A stretch of 64,000 bases of DNA from Tetrastigma voinierianum (GCA_016808115.1 JAEQBH010001504.1:124001-188000); one strand, 5' to 3'. Numbered from the stretch's first letter, positions 35,455-46,140 are shown. Numbers and translations: made by a program. The notes: generated by a model from the letters alone, not told the origin.

Positions 35455-35910
35455 CAACCATTGGTTTCCGGTCGCCCAGGCTTCCGGAGAGTTTTAAAGC
35501 AAACGATTGAGCCCAGGCTCCCGTTTAGGTTTCAAAACGATCGGTTGAGCCAAGCTCCCGTGGGATTTTCAAGCAAACGGTTGAGCCTTTATTTTCAAAG
35601 CATGCGGTTGAGCCAAGGCTCCCGTTTTATGAAAGAGTTTTGAGAAACTTTTAAAGAAAAAGGTTTGTGAAAGGTTGAAAAGGACTTTTCAAGCAAGATA
35701 AAGCAAACAAGAGAAATTATGGGAAGTTTTATAAACTTCTAAGCAAGCAAGCAATAAGAGTTTTATACGCTTTTAAAGAAAATCAAACAAGCAAGCAAGA
35801 AAGTATTAAAAGTTTTTATAAACTTTTAAAGCAAACAAGTATAAAAGCAAGCAAACAAAGAAAAGTTTTAGAAAACTTTCAAGCAAGCAAAGCAAAGTAA
35901 AATACGGAAA
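35455..35910. repeat. GGTTGAGCCAAGGCTCCCG repeats and AAGCAAGC-rich tract
   Basis: Four units around 'cggttgagccaaggctcccgt' at about 35,500-35,630 with 25-50 bp spacers. These are followed by a tract of AAGCAAGCAAAC and TTTTAAA words to about 35,910. It continues the repeat-rich middle of solo LTR3. Confidence 0.65.
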
Positions 35911-36457
35911 ATATTGTAAAAGAAAATTTTACGATTTTGAGTTTCTAGGAAAAGCAAAACCTTTTATAAAGCATACACTCGCGAGCTCGTTTAGCTCATT
36001 AGTTTCGTGTTTTAAAACTATTTTTCCGGTCTGCAGTGCATGGTATTTGGAGCACAATGGGACTTGTCGACATCGATTATAAGTGTTGTGTATTAATTAT
36101 ATTTGTAAGAACATACTTTTGAATATGTATATTGGAACATATGTATGTACATAGTATAGTTAGTTGAGAAATGTATTTGGTATGTTGGTTGCCATATTTG
36201 GATTTAGAGTAGATTGGATGTATACAGGATTTGGAATTGTTCTATGTGCAGCCGTCATGCTGCCGAAGTTTTCGATGCTAGATTTTAGCAAATCCTAAGT
36301 TATAAATAAAAGGAAAATTTTTATAGGAGGTTTTATGACAATAAACCGCTTCACAGGGATTTCTAGTCGTTAGAGGTAACGGCTGAGGATTTATGTGGGT
36401 GTGCTTACACCCACCGTCGGAAGAGGGTGGGGGTGGCCTCCAAGATCCGGGATTTCA

Positions 36458-36700
36458 GGATGCCCAGTCCCGATCAGTGGGAGCGCACGGACCTCTGATT
36501 TGTTCCTACTATAGGCTAAGGGAATAGGTATCAAGCTCCGGGTGCTGCACAAGCACCTTCGGTTACACAGGCAAGCCAGAGAGGCCAAGTTATGGGTCGA
36601 GGTTAAGGGCGGGGCAGTTTCGGGGCTCGGGGAAGCATGCATGCCATTCACCCCATGGGCCAAAGATGGATATTCGGTGATATATAGAATTACTTTCTTA
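36458..36700 (+). pseudogene. gag: G2 gag relic, part 2
   Basis: Sequence between solo LTR3 and the protease. It contains arginine/glycine-rich wording on the plus strand (GRG.GRGQF.GSG at about 36,595-36,635), typical of the tail after the gag zinc knuckle in chromoviruses. Stops are present. Assigned mainly from position. Confidence 0.5.
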
Positions 36701-36711
36701 CTCTTTTATTT

Positions 36712-37160
36712 ATAGGCGAGAGTTTTATTTGATTCCGATGCATCTCATTCATTCATTGCTACATTGTGTGTGAAAGAACTGGGCTTGGAGGTTGAGACCT
36801 TGGAAAAGTCGTTGCATGTGATTTCTCCCCTAGGGACTAGGGTGAGGTTGATAAGATATGTCTTCGGGATTGAGCTAGAGATCTCGGGGGGATTCTCACG
36901 GTGGACGCCTTGGGTTATAGACATGTCGAGGGTTTGATGTCATTATTGGCATGGATTGGTTGTGACACATCGGGTCGTCATTGGTGTGATAAATGGGAGG
37001 ATTCTTGCCCTCTCGCACAAGATGAATCGTTGTGTTATGTTCCAAGGGGATAAGCATGATGCTTTACCTCATACCGTGTACTACTCCAAGTGGCACGGAC
37101 ATTTAATGGGTTGGCTAGCAAACCTTGCCACTAGGGGCCAGTGAGACGAGGAATTTGAGT
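36712..37160 (+). pseudogene. pol: G2 protease relic
   Basis: Retroviral-type aspartic protease. It opens with VLFDSDASHSFI (about 36,724-36,760); the usual D-S/T-G/A active site is here DSDAS. VKELGLEVETLEKSL and ISPLGT follow (to about 36,840). The tail with CHYWHGLVV wording (about 36,938-36,966) corresponds to the family's 'DVILGMDWL'. One or two frameshifts. It runs into RT. Confidence 0.82.
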
Positions 37161-37164
37161 CTAC

Positions 37165-38120
37165 CTCACGGTGTGGTTGTGGATCTGAGGATGTTTTTCA
37201 GATGAGCTATCGGGATTACCTCTGCACAGGGATGTAGACTTTGTTATTGAGTTACACCCTAGTACGTCAACCATTTCTATGACTCCACATAGGATGGCGC
37301 CAGTTGAGTTGCAGGAACTCAAGGTCCAAATACAGGATTTATTGGATAGGGGTTTCATTAGACTGAGCACTTCACCTTGGGGCCGCTCCGGTTCTATTTG
37401 CGAAAAACAAGGATAAGACCCTTCACCTGTGTATCGACTATCAACAGTTGAACAGGGTTATGATCAAGAATCGATATCAATTACCGAGGATTGATGATTT
37501 ATTTGATTAGCTAAGAGGGGCGCAGGTTTATTCTAAGATAGATCTTCATACCGGTTATTGTCAGTTGAGAGTTAGGGAGGCAGATATCCCTAAGACAACG
37601 TTTAGGACGCGGTATGGGCATTTTGAGTTCACAGTGATGCCTTTCGGATTGACGAATGCGCCAGCGGCATTCATGGATCTCATGCATAGGGTATTCCAAC
37701 CCTTTTTGGATCAATTTGTTATGGTCTTTGTTGACAACATCTTAATATGCTCCTAGTCTGAGGAGGAGCATCAGGATCATTTAAGGATTGTTTTCTAGGC
37801 ACTCAGGAATCATCAGTTGTATGCCAAGTTCAGTAAATGTGAGTTTTGGCTTACTGAGGTGAAATTCTTGGGACACGTAGTGTTAGTTTCAGGTGTGTCA
37901 GTAGACCTCAAGAAGGTAGAGGCTGTTATGAGTTGGGAGAGGCCGAAGTCAGTCTTTGAGATACGTAGTTTCTTGGGATTGGCAAGGTATTATAGGAGGT
38001 TCATTGAGGACTTCTCTCGATTAGCTACACCTATGACTAGATTGACCCGGAAGGAGGTTAAGTATGAGTGGAATGACCCGTGTGAGAGGGCATTCCAAGA
38101 GTTAAGGAAACACATCAGCT
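37165..38120 (+). pseudogene. pol: G2 reverse transcriptase relic
   Basis: Well-recognised gypsy RT. LPLHRDVDFVIEL (about 37,215-37,252), MTPHRMAPVELQELK (about 37,279-37,325), LLDRGFIR and STSPWG open it. From about 37,525 QVYSKIDLHTGYCQLRV, KTTFRTRYGHFEFTVMPFGL and NAPAAFMDLMHRVF are uninterrupted. The catalytic box reads FVDN (37,727-37,738), with the second aspartate changed to asparagine. FLGHVV, FEIRSFLGLARYYRRFIEDF and PMTRLTRKEVKYEW make up the thumb. A stop follows the catalytic box and there are frameshifts earlier. Confidence 0.93.
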
Positions 38121-38560
38121 CTTATTACGATAGTCGGAAGGTACACGGAGTATATTGTGATGCCTCGAAGGATGAGCGGGATGTGTTACGATGCGATCCG
38201 AGAGTGGTAACCCGCGGTTCACGACGGTTGCAAGAACCCTGGCCCGGAATTACCTCACGCATGACATGGAGTTAGCGGCTATAGTCGCCGCTTTGAGAGA
38301 TATGGTGCCCTTGTTGCTATGGTGAGCAATTCGAGGTATTTTCGAACCACAAAATTACAGTATATCTTTACTCGGCGAGACACTCAATATGAGACAAGCG
38401 CGGATGGATGGAATGTTGGAGGATTATGACTTCACTTTCTTGTTCATCTGGTAAAGGCTAATGTGGTGGGCGATGCGCTCAGTCGAGAATCCGCAGTCTT
38501 GTTAATGTGGCTTCGGGAGTGGTTGATGCTCGCGTAGGCGGTTAACGTCTTCTGATCGCA
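38121..38560 (+). pseudogene. pol: G2 RNase H relic
   Basis: Follows RT without a gap. GVYCDASKDE (about 38,147-38,176) holds the first catalytic aspartate. Frameshifted pieces then correspond to the ASRQLKEHE, YLTHDMELAA (38,247-38,280), FTRRD (about 38,369) and KANVVGDALSR (about 38,454-38,487) regions of chromovirus RNase H. Several deletions shorten it. Confidence 0.85.
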
Positions 38561-38639
38561 GTGAACAAACTCGAGGGTGTTTTAGGGGAGTTTAATAGCT
38601 CGCCTTCCACTAAGTAAGTGATTAGTCCTAAGGGTGGGG

Positions 38640-39625
38640 TGTTTGAGATGTCTATCGGAATCGGAGTACGGTGGTGCGGGTGTAGAGGTCAGGCCATTCA
38701 CCTGAGATGTTAGTCTTGGTACTGGGACGGATTGTGGTTCCCCAGTTGGCAAAGCTGAGAGATGAGATCCTTCGGGAATTCCATTGTTCTCGTTTTGCGG
38801 TGTATCTAGGTGGTAATAGATGTATCATGATCTTTGTCGCCAGTATTACTGGAACGGGATGAAGAAACATGTTGGAGATTTTGTTCGACGATGTCTCACG
38901 TGTCAATAGATTAAGGCTGAGCATTAGAAGCCAGTAAAGCTACTCCAGCCATTAGAGGTAGAGGAGTGGAAGTGGGAGCATATCGCGATGGATTTTGTGA
39001 CTCACTTGCCACAGACATCACGGAAGCATGATGCGGTATGGGTGATAGTGGACCGGCTTACTAAGTCGGCACATTTTCTGGTTGTGCGGATGACCTTCAC
39101 ACTAGAGGAATTCTTGAGTTATTGCATACGAGAGTATGCGGTTGCATGGAGTGCCAATCTCCATAGTATTGGGTCGGGATCCCAGGTTTACCTTCGATTC
39201 TAGAAGAGTTTCGAGCCATGGGGGCGTAATTGAGGATGAGTCTTGCTTTTCATCCACAAGCGCGATCGGTCGATCGAGAGGACTATACAGGTGTTAGAGG
39301 ACATGCTGAGAGCATGCGTCCTGGATCTCAAGGGTAGATGGGAGGAGCATTTGCCCTTGGTCGAGTTCGCCTATAACAATAGTTATCAGGCGAGTATACA
39401 GATGGCGCCCTATGAGGCATTATATGGGAGGCCATGCCGATCTCTAGTTTGTTAGACCGAGTTAGGAGAGAGCTCTACCACTGGTCCGAAGTTGATTAGA
39501 GTCACCTCTAAGAAGGTGGATTTGATATGGAAGCGTCTTCTCATGGCTTAGAGCTGGCAGAAGAGTTACCCTGACACACGGCGATGACCTCTAAAGTTTG
39601 AGGTGGGAGATCATGTCTTCTTGAA
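38640..39625 (+). pseudogene. pol: G2 integrase relic
   Basis: Zinc-binding half FVRRCLTCQ (about 38,880-38,906), then EHIAMDFVTHLP (about 38,978-39,010) with the first catalytic aspartate. WVIVDRLTKSAHFLVVRMTF (about 39,037-39,096) is unbroken. The middle catalytic region (about 39,190) is shifted; the last is lost in frame changes near 39,250. ERTIQVLEDMLRACVLDLKG and EEHLPLVEFAYNNSY, APYEALYGRPC are intact (39,270-39,450). The end reads EVGDHVFLKVMPK (39,601-39,640). Closely parallels the G1 integrase at 1-1,085. Confidence 0.92.
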
Positions 39626-39639
39626 GGTTATGCCTAAGA

Positions 39640-40045
39640 GATGAGTGATCAGGTTTGTGTGAGGGAAAGTATAATCAGTACATTGGGCCGCCCGAAATTT
39701 TCGAGAGGGTGGAATGCGATTGCTTACCAATTGATCTTTACCCGCAGGGATTTATCAAGTGTTCACGGCGTATTCCATATCTCATGCTCGAAATACACTC
39801 GAGATTCGACTCATGGCGGATTGGGGTGGAGCTTGTTGTTGTCTGGATGGGACCGAGGAGGACGAGTGCGTATCATGGATACCCGAGACCGGGTTTTGCG
39901 GCGAGGCGTGAGACTAGTGAAGGTGCTATGGCAGCATCGAGGAGTGGAGGAGGCAACCTGGGAGCGTGAGGACAAGATGTGTACCGCCTATCCTTTCTTA
40001 TTTGAGGATGAAGGTACGTTGTTTAGTCATGTGATAATTGAATGA
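39640..40045 (+). pseudogene. pol: G2 integrase tail and chromodomain
   Basis: GRPKFSRG corresponds to the GPFEILERVG region just before the chromodomain, and HGVFHIS, KYTRDSTH to the 'VFHVSMLRKY..DPTH' hinge. The chromodomain proper reads VRIMDTRDRVLRRGVRLVKV and WQHRGVEEATWEREDKM, then YPFLFEDEG (about 39,867-40,014). Such domains bind modified histone tails and can direct insertion to heterochromatin. The last 40 bases overlap the first unit of the 69-bp repeat. Confidence 0.88.
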
Positions 40046-40238
40046 CTGTATGTATGTGTTGTCTATGTGTTTATGTTGGAATTTCAGGACTAAATTTTTT
40101 TGATAATTGAATGACTGTATGTATGTGTTGTCTATGTGTTTATGTTGGAATTTCAGGACTAAATTTTTTTGATAATTGAATGACTGTATGTATGTGTTGT
40201 CTATGTGTTTATGTTGGAATTTCAGGACTAAATTTTTT
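40032..40238. repeat. Exact 3 x 69 bp tandem repeat
   Basis: Three units starting TGATAATTGAATGACTG at 40,032, 40,101 and 40,170, each 69 bp and identical as read. They lie between the chromodomain end and the polypurine tract. G1 carries a single diverged equivalent at about 1,470-1,540. Identity in an otherwise decayed element means late expansion or an assembly artefact. Confidence 0.93.
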
Positions 40239-40239
40239 T

Positions 40240-40252
40240 AAGAGGGAGAGAA
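40240..40252 (+). other. G2 polypurine tract
   Basis: AAGAGGGAGAGAA immediately before TGTAAAACCTG. Plus-strand primer site; matches the G1 arrangement. Confidence 0.85.
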
Positions 40253-42634
40253 TGTAAAACCTGAGAAAATTTCATTTTTTCTAAAAAATGGCAAAACGAT
40301 AATTTTTTCAAAATAGTACAGGCTAAAACCTGGAAATTTTCTAGATCTCGGATGACAAAGAGAACTTCACCGTTAGAATCTTCTTGCGAAATCTAGCTAC
40401 CCTGTTGAATTTCGTCGAATTCCAAAACAGTCGGGATTTCACTTTTTTCGAGGCATAGGGTGTCAGACGACACATGGTATAATTAGGGGATGCCACATGG
40501 CACCCCAAGAGAGTGACACTTGGAAAATCCATGTGGTTAGCTTGAAGGGATGGCTTACAATGAGCCACATAGGAGTGTGATGTCTTGAGGGAATAGGAAT
40601 AAAAGAAAAGAAGGAAAATTGATGGCACCGCACATGGCTTGAGGAAATAGGAAATTGCCTCCTTTGGCCCATCACAGTCCAATAATGATTCAAAATGGGG
40701 AAATAAAATGTCAAAGGAGAAGAAAATGAAAGGAAATGAGATAGAGAAAAATAGAAAAGGAAGGCAAAAAGGAAAGAAAAGAGTTCTTAGAAAATGAAAG
40801 GAGAAAACGAAAAAAACATTATAAAGGAAGATAAAGGAGGAACAAACGGGGCATGGAGAAAGAAGAAGAAAAAAAAAAAAACAAAGTTGTCCAATTTTTT
40901 ACGATTGTTAGACGGTCGGATTCGGTTGCAGAATTAAAGTTGCTCTACTCATTAGAGCTCTGATGAGTACGAAGCGGAAGGATTCAGTGCTTCACGCTCC
41001 AAGAGGTAGGGGTTTCTCCTACTCGGGTTCCTTTCTATTTAAGGGCCGTAAATGGTCGTGTGGGTTAGAACCGATCACATGACTGAGTTTTCGGCCATGA
41101 GACTGTTTTTCGGACGATGCGGCCAGGTTTTAAAGGTCAATTATCCGGGCGGTTTGGTCTTGAACCATGCCAGCATGTTGGACTTTGTTGTGGTGATTTT
41201 GGGCCAGGTACATGAGTTTTGAGATTGGTTTCGATTCTAGGGCTGATGTCAGGAATTGGTAAAATTGATAAATTTGGTAAAAAAATTATTCCGGTGTTGG
41301 GGGCTGCTGTAGCAATAGGTGATCAGTCGGGATGTGACAGGCTTGTTATGGATTTTATAGGGGCTGGTTTTTGGGGCGTTTCGGGCGAGTTGTGGCTAAA
41401 TTTTTAATTTGTTAAAAGACTAAATTTATGGACTAAGTCTAGATTTTTTTTATTATTATGGTCGGGAATGGTTATTTTATGTGAAGTGTTTTTTTTTTGT
41501 GTGTTATGGTTGACAATTTAATAACATGCTGAATATGTGTCAAATATGTTAATATATGTGTATTTAAATGTATTAACATAATGGATGTGAATTATATATG
41601 TTTACATGGTAATTGGCATGGGGGAAATGCGATTGAGTAGAATGTTACATGTAGTGTGCATCATACGGACCAACATGAGAACCTAACATTAGCATTAGCA
41701 TTGCATATGGGGACATCGCATTATGTTGGGTGTGTGTGCATGGGTGTGGTCACCCATCATCATTGTTAATGAATGGGTAGTGAGCTCGTACTTTGGACGA
41801 CGTCCAATAGACGTCTCACGGTTACAAAAAATAAAATAAAATAAATAAATATAAATAATGTGTGTTGGGCGGAGCAAGAAGGGGACCGTTAACCCCCTCA
41901 GGTGAAAAGCCTAAAACATGGGTGTAAGAGACCTGCAGTGTGATCCGAAAAGTTCTGTTTCCCAAAGAAGACACACGGTCATGATTATCACATAGACTTC
42001 GGGTTGTGTGATAGAATTCGAGTTAACTTTGGGATTGGTTGCCCATTGGCACTTGCATTGGAGTAATGGGCCGTGAGGAGGCTTGATACATGGGTCATTA
42101 GTAATACCGGTGTGATTTTCACACTTGGCATATGCATGTGTGAGGAGTCGATGGTGACTTCGGATTCATGCATGACATGCCATTCATGCTTGAACATTTG
42201 AGTGGATGTGTGTTGTTCATTACGACCATTGCATGTGCACTTGAATTAAGGTAGTATCCTTGGCGAGTCATTTCTCTACTAGGCTTTGCTTACCTCGTCG
42301 TGGGACCCCCCTTTTAGGTACAGGTCCGGTGCAGGTGTCTGACCTGCATATGGGACCGCATGCGGGATGAGAGCAGATGAGGCTCGTTTGTTTTGTTTTT
42401 GTCATGTATTATATTCGAGCAGAACATGTATACCTTTTTGTTGTATAAAAGGACGGGTAAATGGACTGTTGATTAAATAGTCTATCATATATTTTTGTAT
42501 ATTGGGGAATTAAATATGCAGGAATAGGTCTCAATATATGAGACAAATGAGTGTGATATCGGGACACGGAATATCCTGCGAGGTTTCATCGAGGTTGACG
42601 GGTTGTCGGCGAGACCCCACAGAATGAGGTATCA
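40253..42634 (+). repeat. G2 3' LTR
   Basis: TGTAAAACCTGAG...GAGGTATCA, about 2.38 kb, the intact counterpart of the three-part 5' LTR. Contains A/G-rich sequence (40,690-40,880) absent from the 5' copy through its deletion, and the shared 'aaaataaaataaaataaataaat' stretch near 41,830. Related at its start to the G1 LTR ('agatctcggatga', 'cacatgg', 'gcaccccaag'). Confidence 0.9.
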
Positions 42635-45258
42635 TAGGGGCCCGGTTGTTGAGGTTATTATACTTTGTTCATATGGCAGCGTGCATCATCCCGTGCTAGA
42701 TCCTCTCGTATCTCACCTTCTTCCCAGCAGTGTGTGTTGTTCCCCTCCTCGCTAATATTTGGGACTCTAGAAATATAACTTTCGCATTATAAAGGCATAG
42801 GAGGCCTTAATAATGGGCCTTGTTTCAGCCCTAACTCCTCTCACGCAGCCTCGGCCTTGAAGCAGCTGTGTCATAATGAGTTCGACCCATCTAGGGTAGG
42901 CCTGCTAGAGTAACTTGGACTTGGGCCCACCCAATCAAGACCCAGACCCATGGGCCTACCTTGGATTCTGACCATCTAAAGATCCGAGCCATAAGTAGAG
43001 CCTGACCCACAATCCGCCCCGTAAACTTCACCCAACCTAAGGTCCTTCTGCTCTTGGAACATGGGTAGGTTCTTCCGCACCTTGCCCAAGGAAGCAGGCC
43101 TTGTCCCTTCAGGCTTTCCCAGGCTTTCTGCCCTTGTTCTCACGCTCCTGCCCATGCGTGTATCAACGTCTTCTTCAACCTCTAGCCTTAAGCTCGTTTA
43201 TGTCTCCCCTAGAATACTAGGGGAACGAGATATTGGTTTGAACTCCCTCCCCACCTAGGTGTTATACCCAAGGTCATTACCTCGGTCAAAAAAGCCATCG
43301 ACTGCTGGTATGGAGCTCTGCGTCTTCTCCCCAATAGTAGAAACATCTTCTTCACCGTTAACACCCAAATTTGCAGAGGAAAGGGATTCTTTCAGAGCCT
43401 TACCGGAGAACAATTCCCGATCCGAATCCATGAGAGATCTTCTCTTTTCTTTAGTCTGTCTTCCGTTTACTTCCTTTGAAATCCTTCCCTCCTCTCTGCT
43501 CAAGCCCCGCTTTTTGATGTTGTTCTTTTTCTACCCCAACGTTTGTGTTGGAATCTTCTCTTGATGCTCATTTTCTTTGCTTGCAATGTCTTCGCTCCCC
43601 TAAAGAGAGACGGGACTATAATTCTCTGTACATTTTGTTTTTTCCGTAATCAACCTCGTACTCTTTACCCTTTTATCATCTGAAGCATTTCTCTCAGTGG
43701 GCCTTTCGACATGCTCCCTGTAACGTCTTAGGCTTTGGCCCACGGGAGTTCCTTGATGAGGGCTTGGGTTTTAAGCTGCCATCCTCCCTATGTGAAAGCC
43801 TAGGTATCCTTCCTTGGTGTCCCGCGAAATGACTTGTTTGGCTCCCTCCTCTCTCTCCTTGAGCCCCCTGTTATTTTGAAATTCGAAGGGTTGCTTGGGC
43901 CCCACTTTGGAGATCCAAACACGATCTGGACGTTGGGACACTCCACCTCTTGACCCACACTTTTCCAGGACCTTTTGTTGACCCTCATCACTCTGTATCT
44001 CTCGGGGAAATGTGAAACATTTTTCCTTTTGCAGCTCTCACGTGTCTAGTGGCACGTGTCTTTCCCTCATCTTCCCCGCTGGGTTCCGCCAAGAGACCTT
44101 TAGTTATGTAACCTCGAGGGTAAACCTCCACTACCCTTGTTTGGATCTCTCACCATATTTGAAGTTCATAACTTTTGGCCCCATGACAAATTAAGCGAAG
44201 AAGGCTTTCCGTCTTTGTTCTTTTTACCGGAATTCTTGCCCAATGAGTCCTTGCCCAGGGTTGTTTCTTTATCACAAGCAATAAACCTCCGCAACTATCT
44301 CCAACTTTTTTCAGGATTTCTTTTGTCCATAGATGCTAGAGGCAAATAACCATTGAGAAGAAGAAAAGTGACAGAAGAACGAAAACTCTAATCAGCTTCT
44401 AGATCTTGGTGCTTTTCTCCTTTACATCTGTTGGCCAGATTACCGTTTCCTAATTGCATCGCTTCACCCCTAAAGATCCTGCTTCCATTCTCCATAACCC
44501 AGTTTGCCTCTTCCACCGATTCAAAACCCACGAAGAATAGATTCTGATTTAGATGTTGAAAAAGCCGCACTCCTTGACCTCAGCTCTTTTAGCGAAGCTT
44601 CCGGTTTTGTCAGAAGCGAATCTGCTATTTGTGACTTCCATCTTCCCACCACTCCATATTTTAACAATCCCAAGTTCCCTTTGGTATACTCTCGCTGATA
44701 TCCAACCAGATCGTGTCCTGGTTTTCTCTTTCCTGAATCATTGTTTCCATAATGGGTTGATCTTGGTTTTGCCCTTCCTTGTCAATCTCCGCCTTGCCGA
44801 GGGAAGTTGACTTTACTGGCTTACTTTTTTCTCCTATATTTTCCATCGTTCCTAGAACCTGCAGGGCTTCCTCTAACAGAGCCCACCCGTTTATCAGGCC
44901 ATTTCCTTTTGGAAAAGACAATCAATGCCATTTTCCATCTAGATATACAACCGAACAAAGTATAAAACGCCCTCCATCATTTTTCCTTAACTCCAAACTG
45001 TACCTCTTTCCATTCTCCCTCCATTCCTATCCTTTGCTGTTCTTACCTGCTTCATTTCTGAAAGACTCAACACCCTTAGATAAAATCTTTGTTCCTTCTT
45101 TTCCAAAGCAGATCCAAGAGCTCCGCCCCCTTCACTTTTCTATAATGATCACCTAAACCTTTCTGCTTTCCCCTACCTCCTTTAGCTCGAAAGATTTGGA
45201 GTCGACGGAAAACCATCTCCGTCCGAACACCTTCATCACCTTCATCACCTATGCTCCT
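42635..45258 (-). pseudogene. LINE ORF1 N-terminal part with DUF4283
   Basis: Minus-strand ORF1. The DUF4283 RNA-binding domain of plant retroelement ORF1 proteins is at about 44,100-44,570: LRLFQHLNQNLFFVGFESVE, then ANWVMENGSRIFRGEAMQL. Below, the VECPNVQIVFGSPKWG segment is read at about 43,900-43,960. An acidic/serine-rich stretch with many short frames covers 42,640-43,850. Upstream (44,600-45,200) is diverged N-terminal sequence including KEMA and TMENIGEK wording. The ORF1 C-terminus lies across G2 at 13,510-13,958. ORF1 proteins bind LINE RNA. Heavily frameshifted. Confidence 0.82.
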
Positions 45259-45750
45259 GAGAGGTGCCATGTTTTATATGGGTTTGAGATTTGGGCCATT
45301 TTGTGTGTTATTGTTGGAAAAATAAATAATATGTTGTTATGTGTAAAAATCATGTTAATATGTGTTTGCGTGATGCATTAACATGAAAATTGTGATGAAT
45401 GGAAATTATATGTAGGAAATATAATTATCCGGAATTTATAAATGTTTCATGTAGCTCTTATTGTGCATGTAACTTGATATAGCATGAAATGACATGATTT
45501 CATTTCATATGCACGGTCACATTGCGTCGAGTCGGGTGTGTGTGCATGGTATTGGTTATTCACCATTCTTGGTGAATGTGTGTTTAGCTCGGAAATGGGA
45601 TAACGTCCAAAATCGAGACTCACGGTTGTGTAAAACAATAATAATAATAAATCACGTATGTTTTGGTAAAAAGTAAAATGGCGAATCCCAGTGAGCAAAT
45701 TTTATTCTTGGTCGAGACATATGTATCAATGATAAAAGTTCTCGAAAGTG

Positions 45751-45752
<2 letters not shown>
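45259..45752 (+). repeat. G1 3' LTR, second part; right copy of LINE target duplication at 45,259-45,278
   Basis: Resumes the LTR cut at 2,625. From 'gggtttgagatttgggccattttgtgtgttattg' on, it matches the reverse complement of about 51,860-52,330 and 54,290-54,730, including 'aaaacaataataataataaatcacg'. The match ends near 45,752 at the start of an AT/GT microsatellite. Roughly the last 780 bp of the LTR, compared with its relatives, are missing. Confidence 0.85.

Positions 45753-45829
<77 letters not shown>
45752..45829. repeat. Compound (AT)n(GT)n microsatellite
   Basis: About 37 bp of AT steps followed by about 40 bp of GT steps. It sits exactly at the truncation point of the G1 LTR. Confidence 0.95.
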
Positions 45830-45831
<2 letters not shown>

Positions 45832-46140
45832 ATTATATAATAAACTATTTTTCGATGAATATTTTTTTTTTTAATTTTTAATTATATAAAATTAATATAT
45901 TTTATAAATAAATCAAATAGTCCAAAATTTTGCATAACTTATTTTATTAGATAGTCATTTTATTATTATTATTATTATTAACTTATATGAATCTTTTAAA
46001 TGCTACCTTAACATATGTTAAATTTAGAAAAAAGCAATAATAACACGACCTTAGCTTGATTTATATTTTTATGTCAAGATTGATTTTAATAATAAGAGGT
46101 CATTGTGAACATATTTGATTGAGATAATAAATTAATAATC

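Larger units (their letters stand above)
33407..36457 (+). mobile_element. Solo LTR 3 (about 3.05 kb) inside G2 gag
   Basis: Starts TGTAACACCCC at 33,407, a typical gypsy LTR start, directly after the gag zinc knuckle. The coding wording of G2 resumes near 36,460 with the gag tail and then the protease. The right end is uncertain by some bases: ...GGGATTTCA at 36,457 is the best TG...CA partner, with CAGGA at 36,456-36,460 resembling AAGGA at 33,402-33,406. It contains a TGTACCGGTACA palindrome shared with solo LTR1, and two repeat arrays. No gag or pol of its own, so it is read as a solo LTR. Confidence 0.72.
13959..42634 (+). mobile_element. Chromovirus G2 with three nested insertions
   Basis: Ty3/gypsy element in LINE ORF1. 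Own parts: 5' LTR (13,959-13,995, 25,388-27,083, 32,077-32,132), primer site, gag, protease, reverse transcriptase, RNase H, integrase, chromodomain, polypurine tract and 3' LTR (40,253-42,634). Inserts: Athila-type T1, a copia element and solo LTR3. Without them it is about 9.2 kb. The order PR-RT-RH-IN with C-terminal chromodomain defines the chromovirus branch; the RLVKVLWQHRGVEEATWERE wording suggests the Tekay/Del clade. Flanking 5-mers AAAGG (left) and TAGGG (right) match at only three of five bases. Confidence 0.88.
2626..45258 (-). mobile_element. L1-like LINE, near full length, broken by three insertions
   Basis: Non-LTR retrotransposon on the minus strand, inserted in the G1 LTR. 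In its own direction it reads: 5' end at 45,258, ORF1 with a DUF4283 RNA-binding domain (right of G2), the ORF1 C-terminus (left of G2), ORF2 with endonuclease, reverse transcriptase and zf-RVT, then a short 3' UTR and an A-rich tail. Removing solo LTR1, solo LTR2 and G2 leaves about 6.8 kb, the usual size for plant L1 elements. The pieces rejoin in domain order at all three insertion points, which shows they are one element. All ORFs carry stops and frameshifts. Confidence 0.9.

Noticed and set aside
45076..45270. Minus-strand frame starting at an ATG inside the LINE target duplication
   Set aside because: The ATG belongs to the target LTR, and the peptide shows no ORF1 domain, so a created start codon is probably chance.
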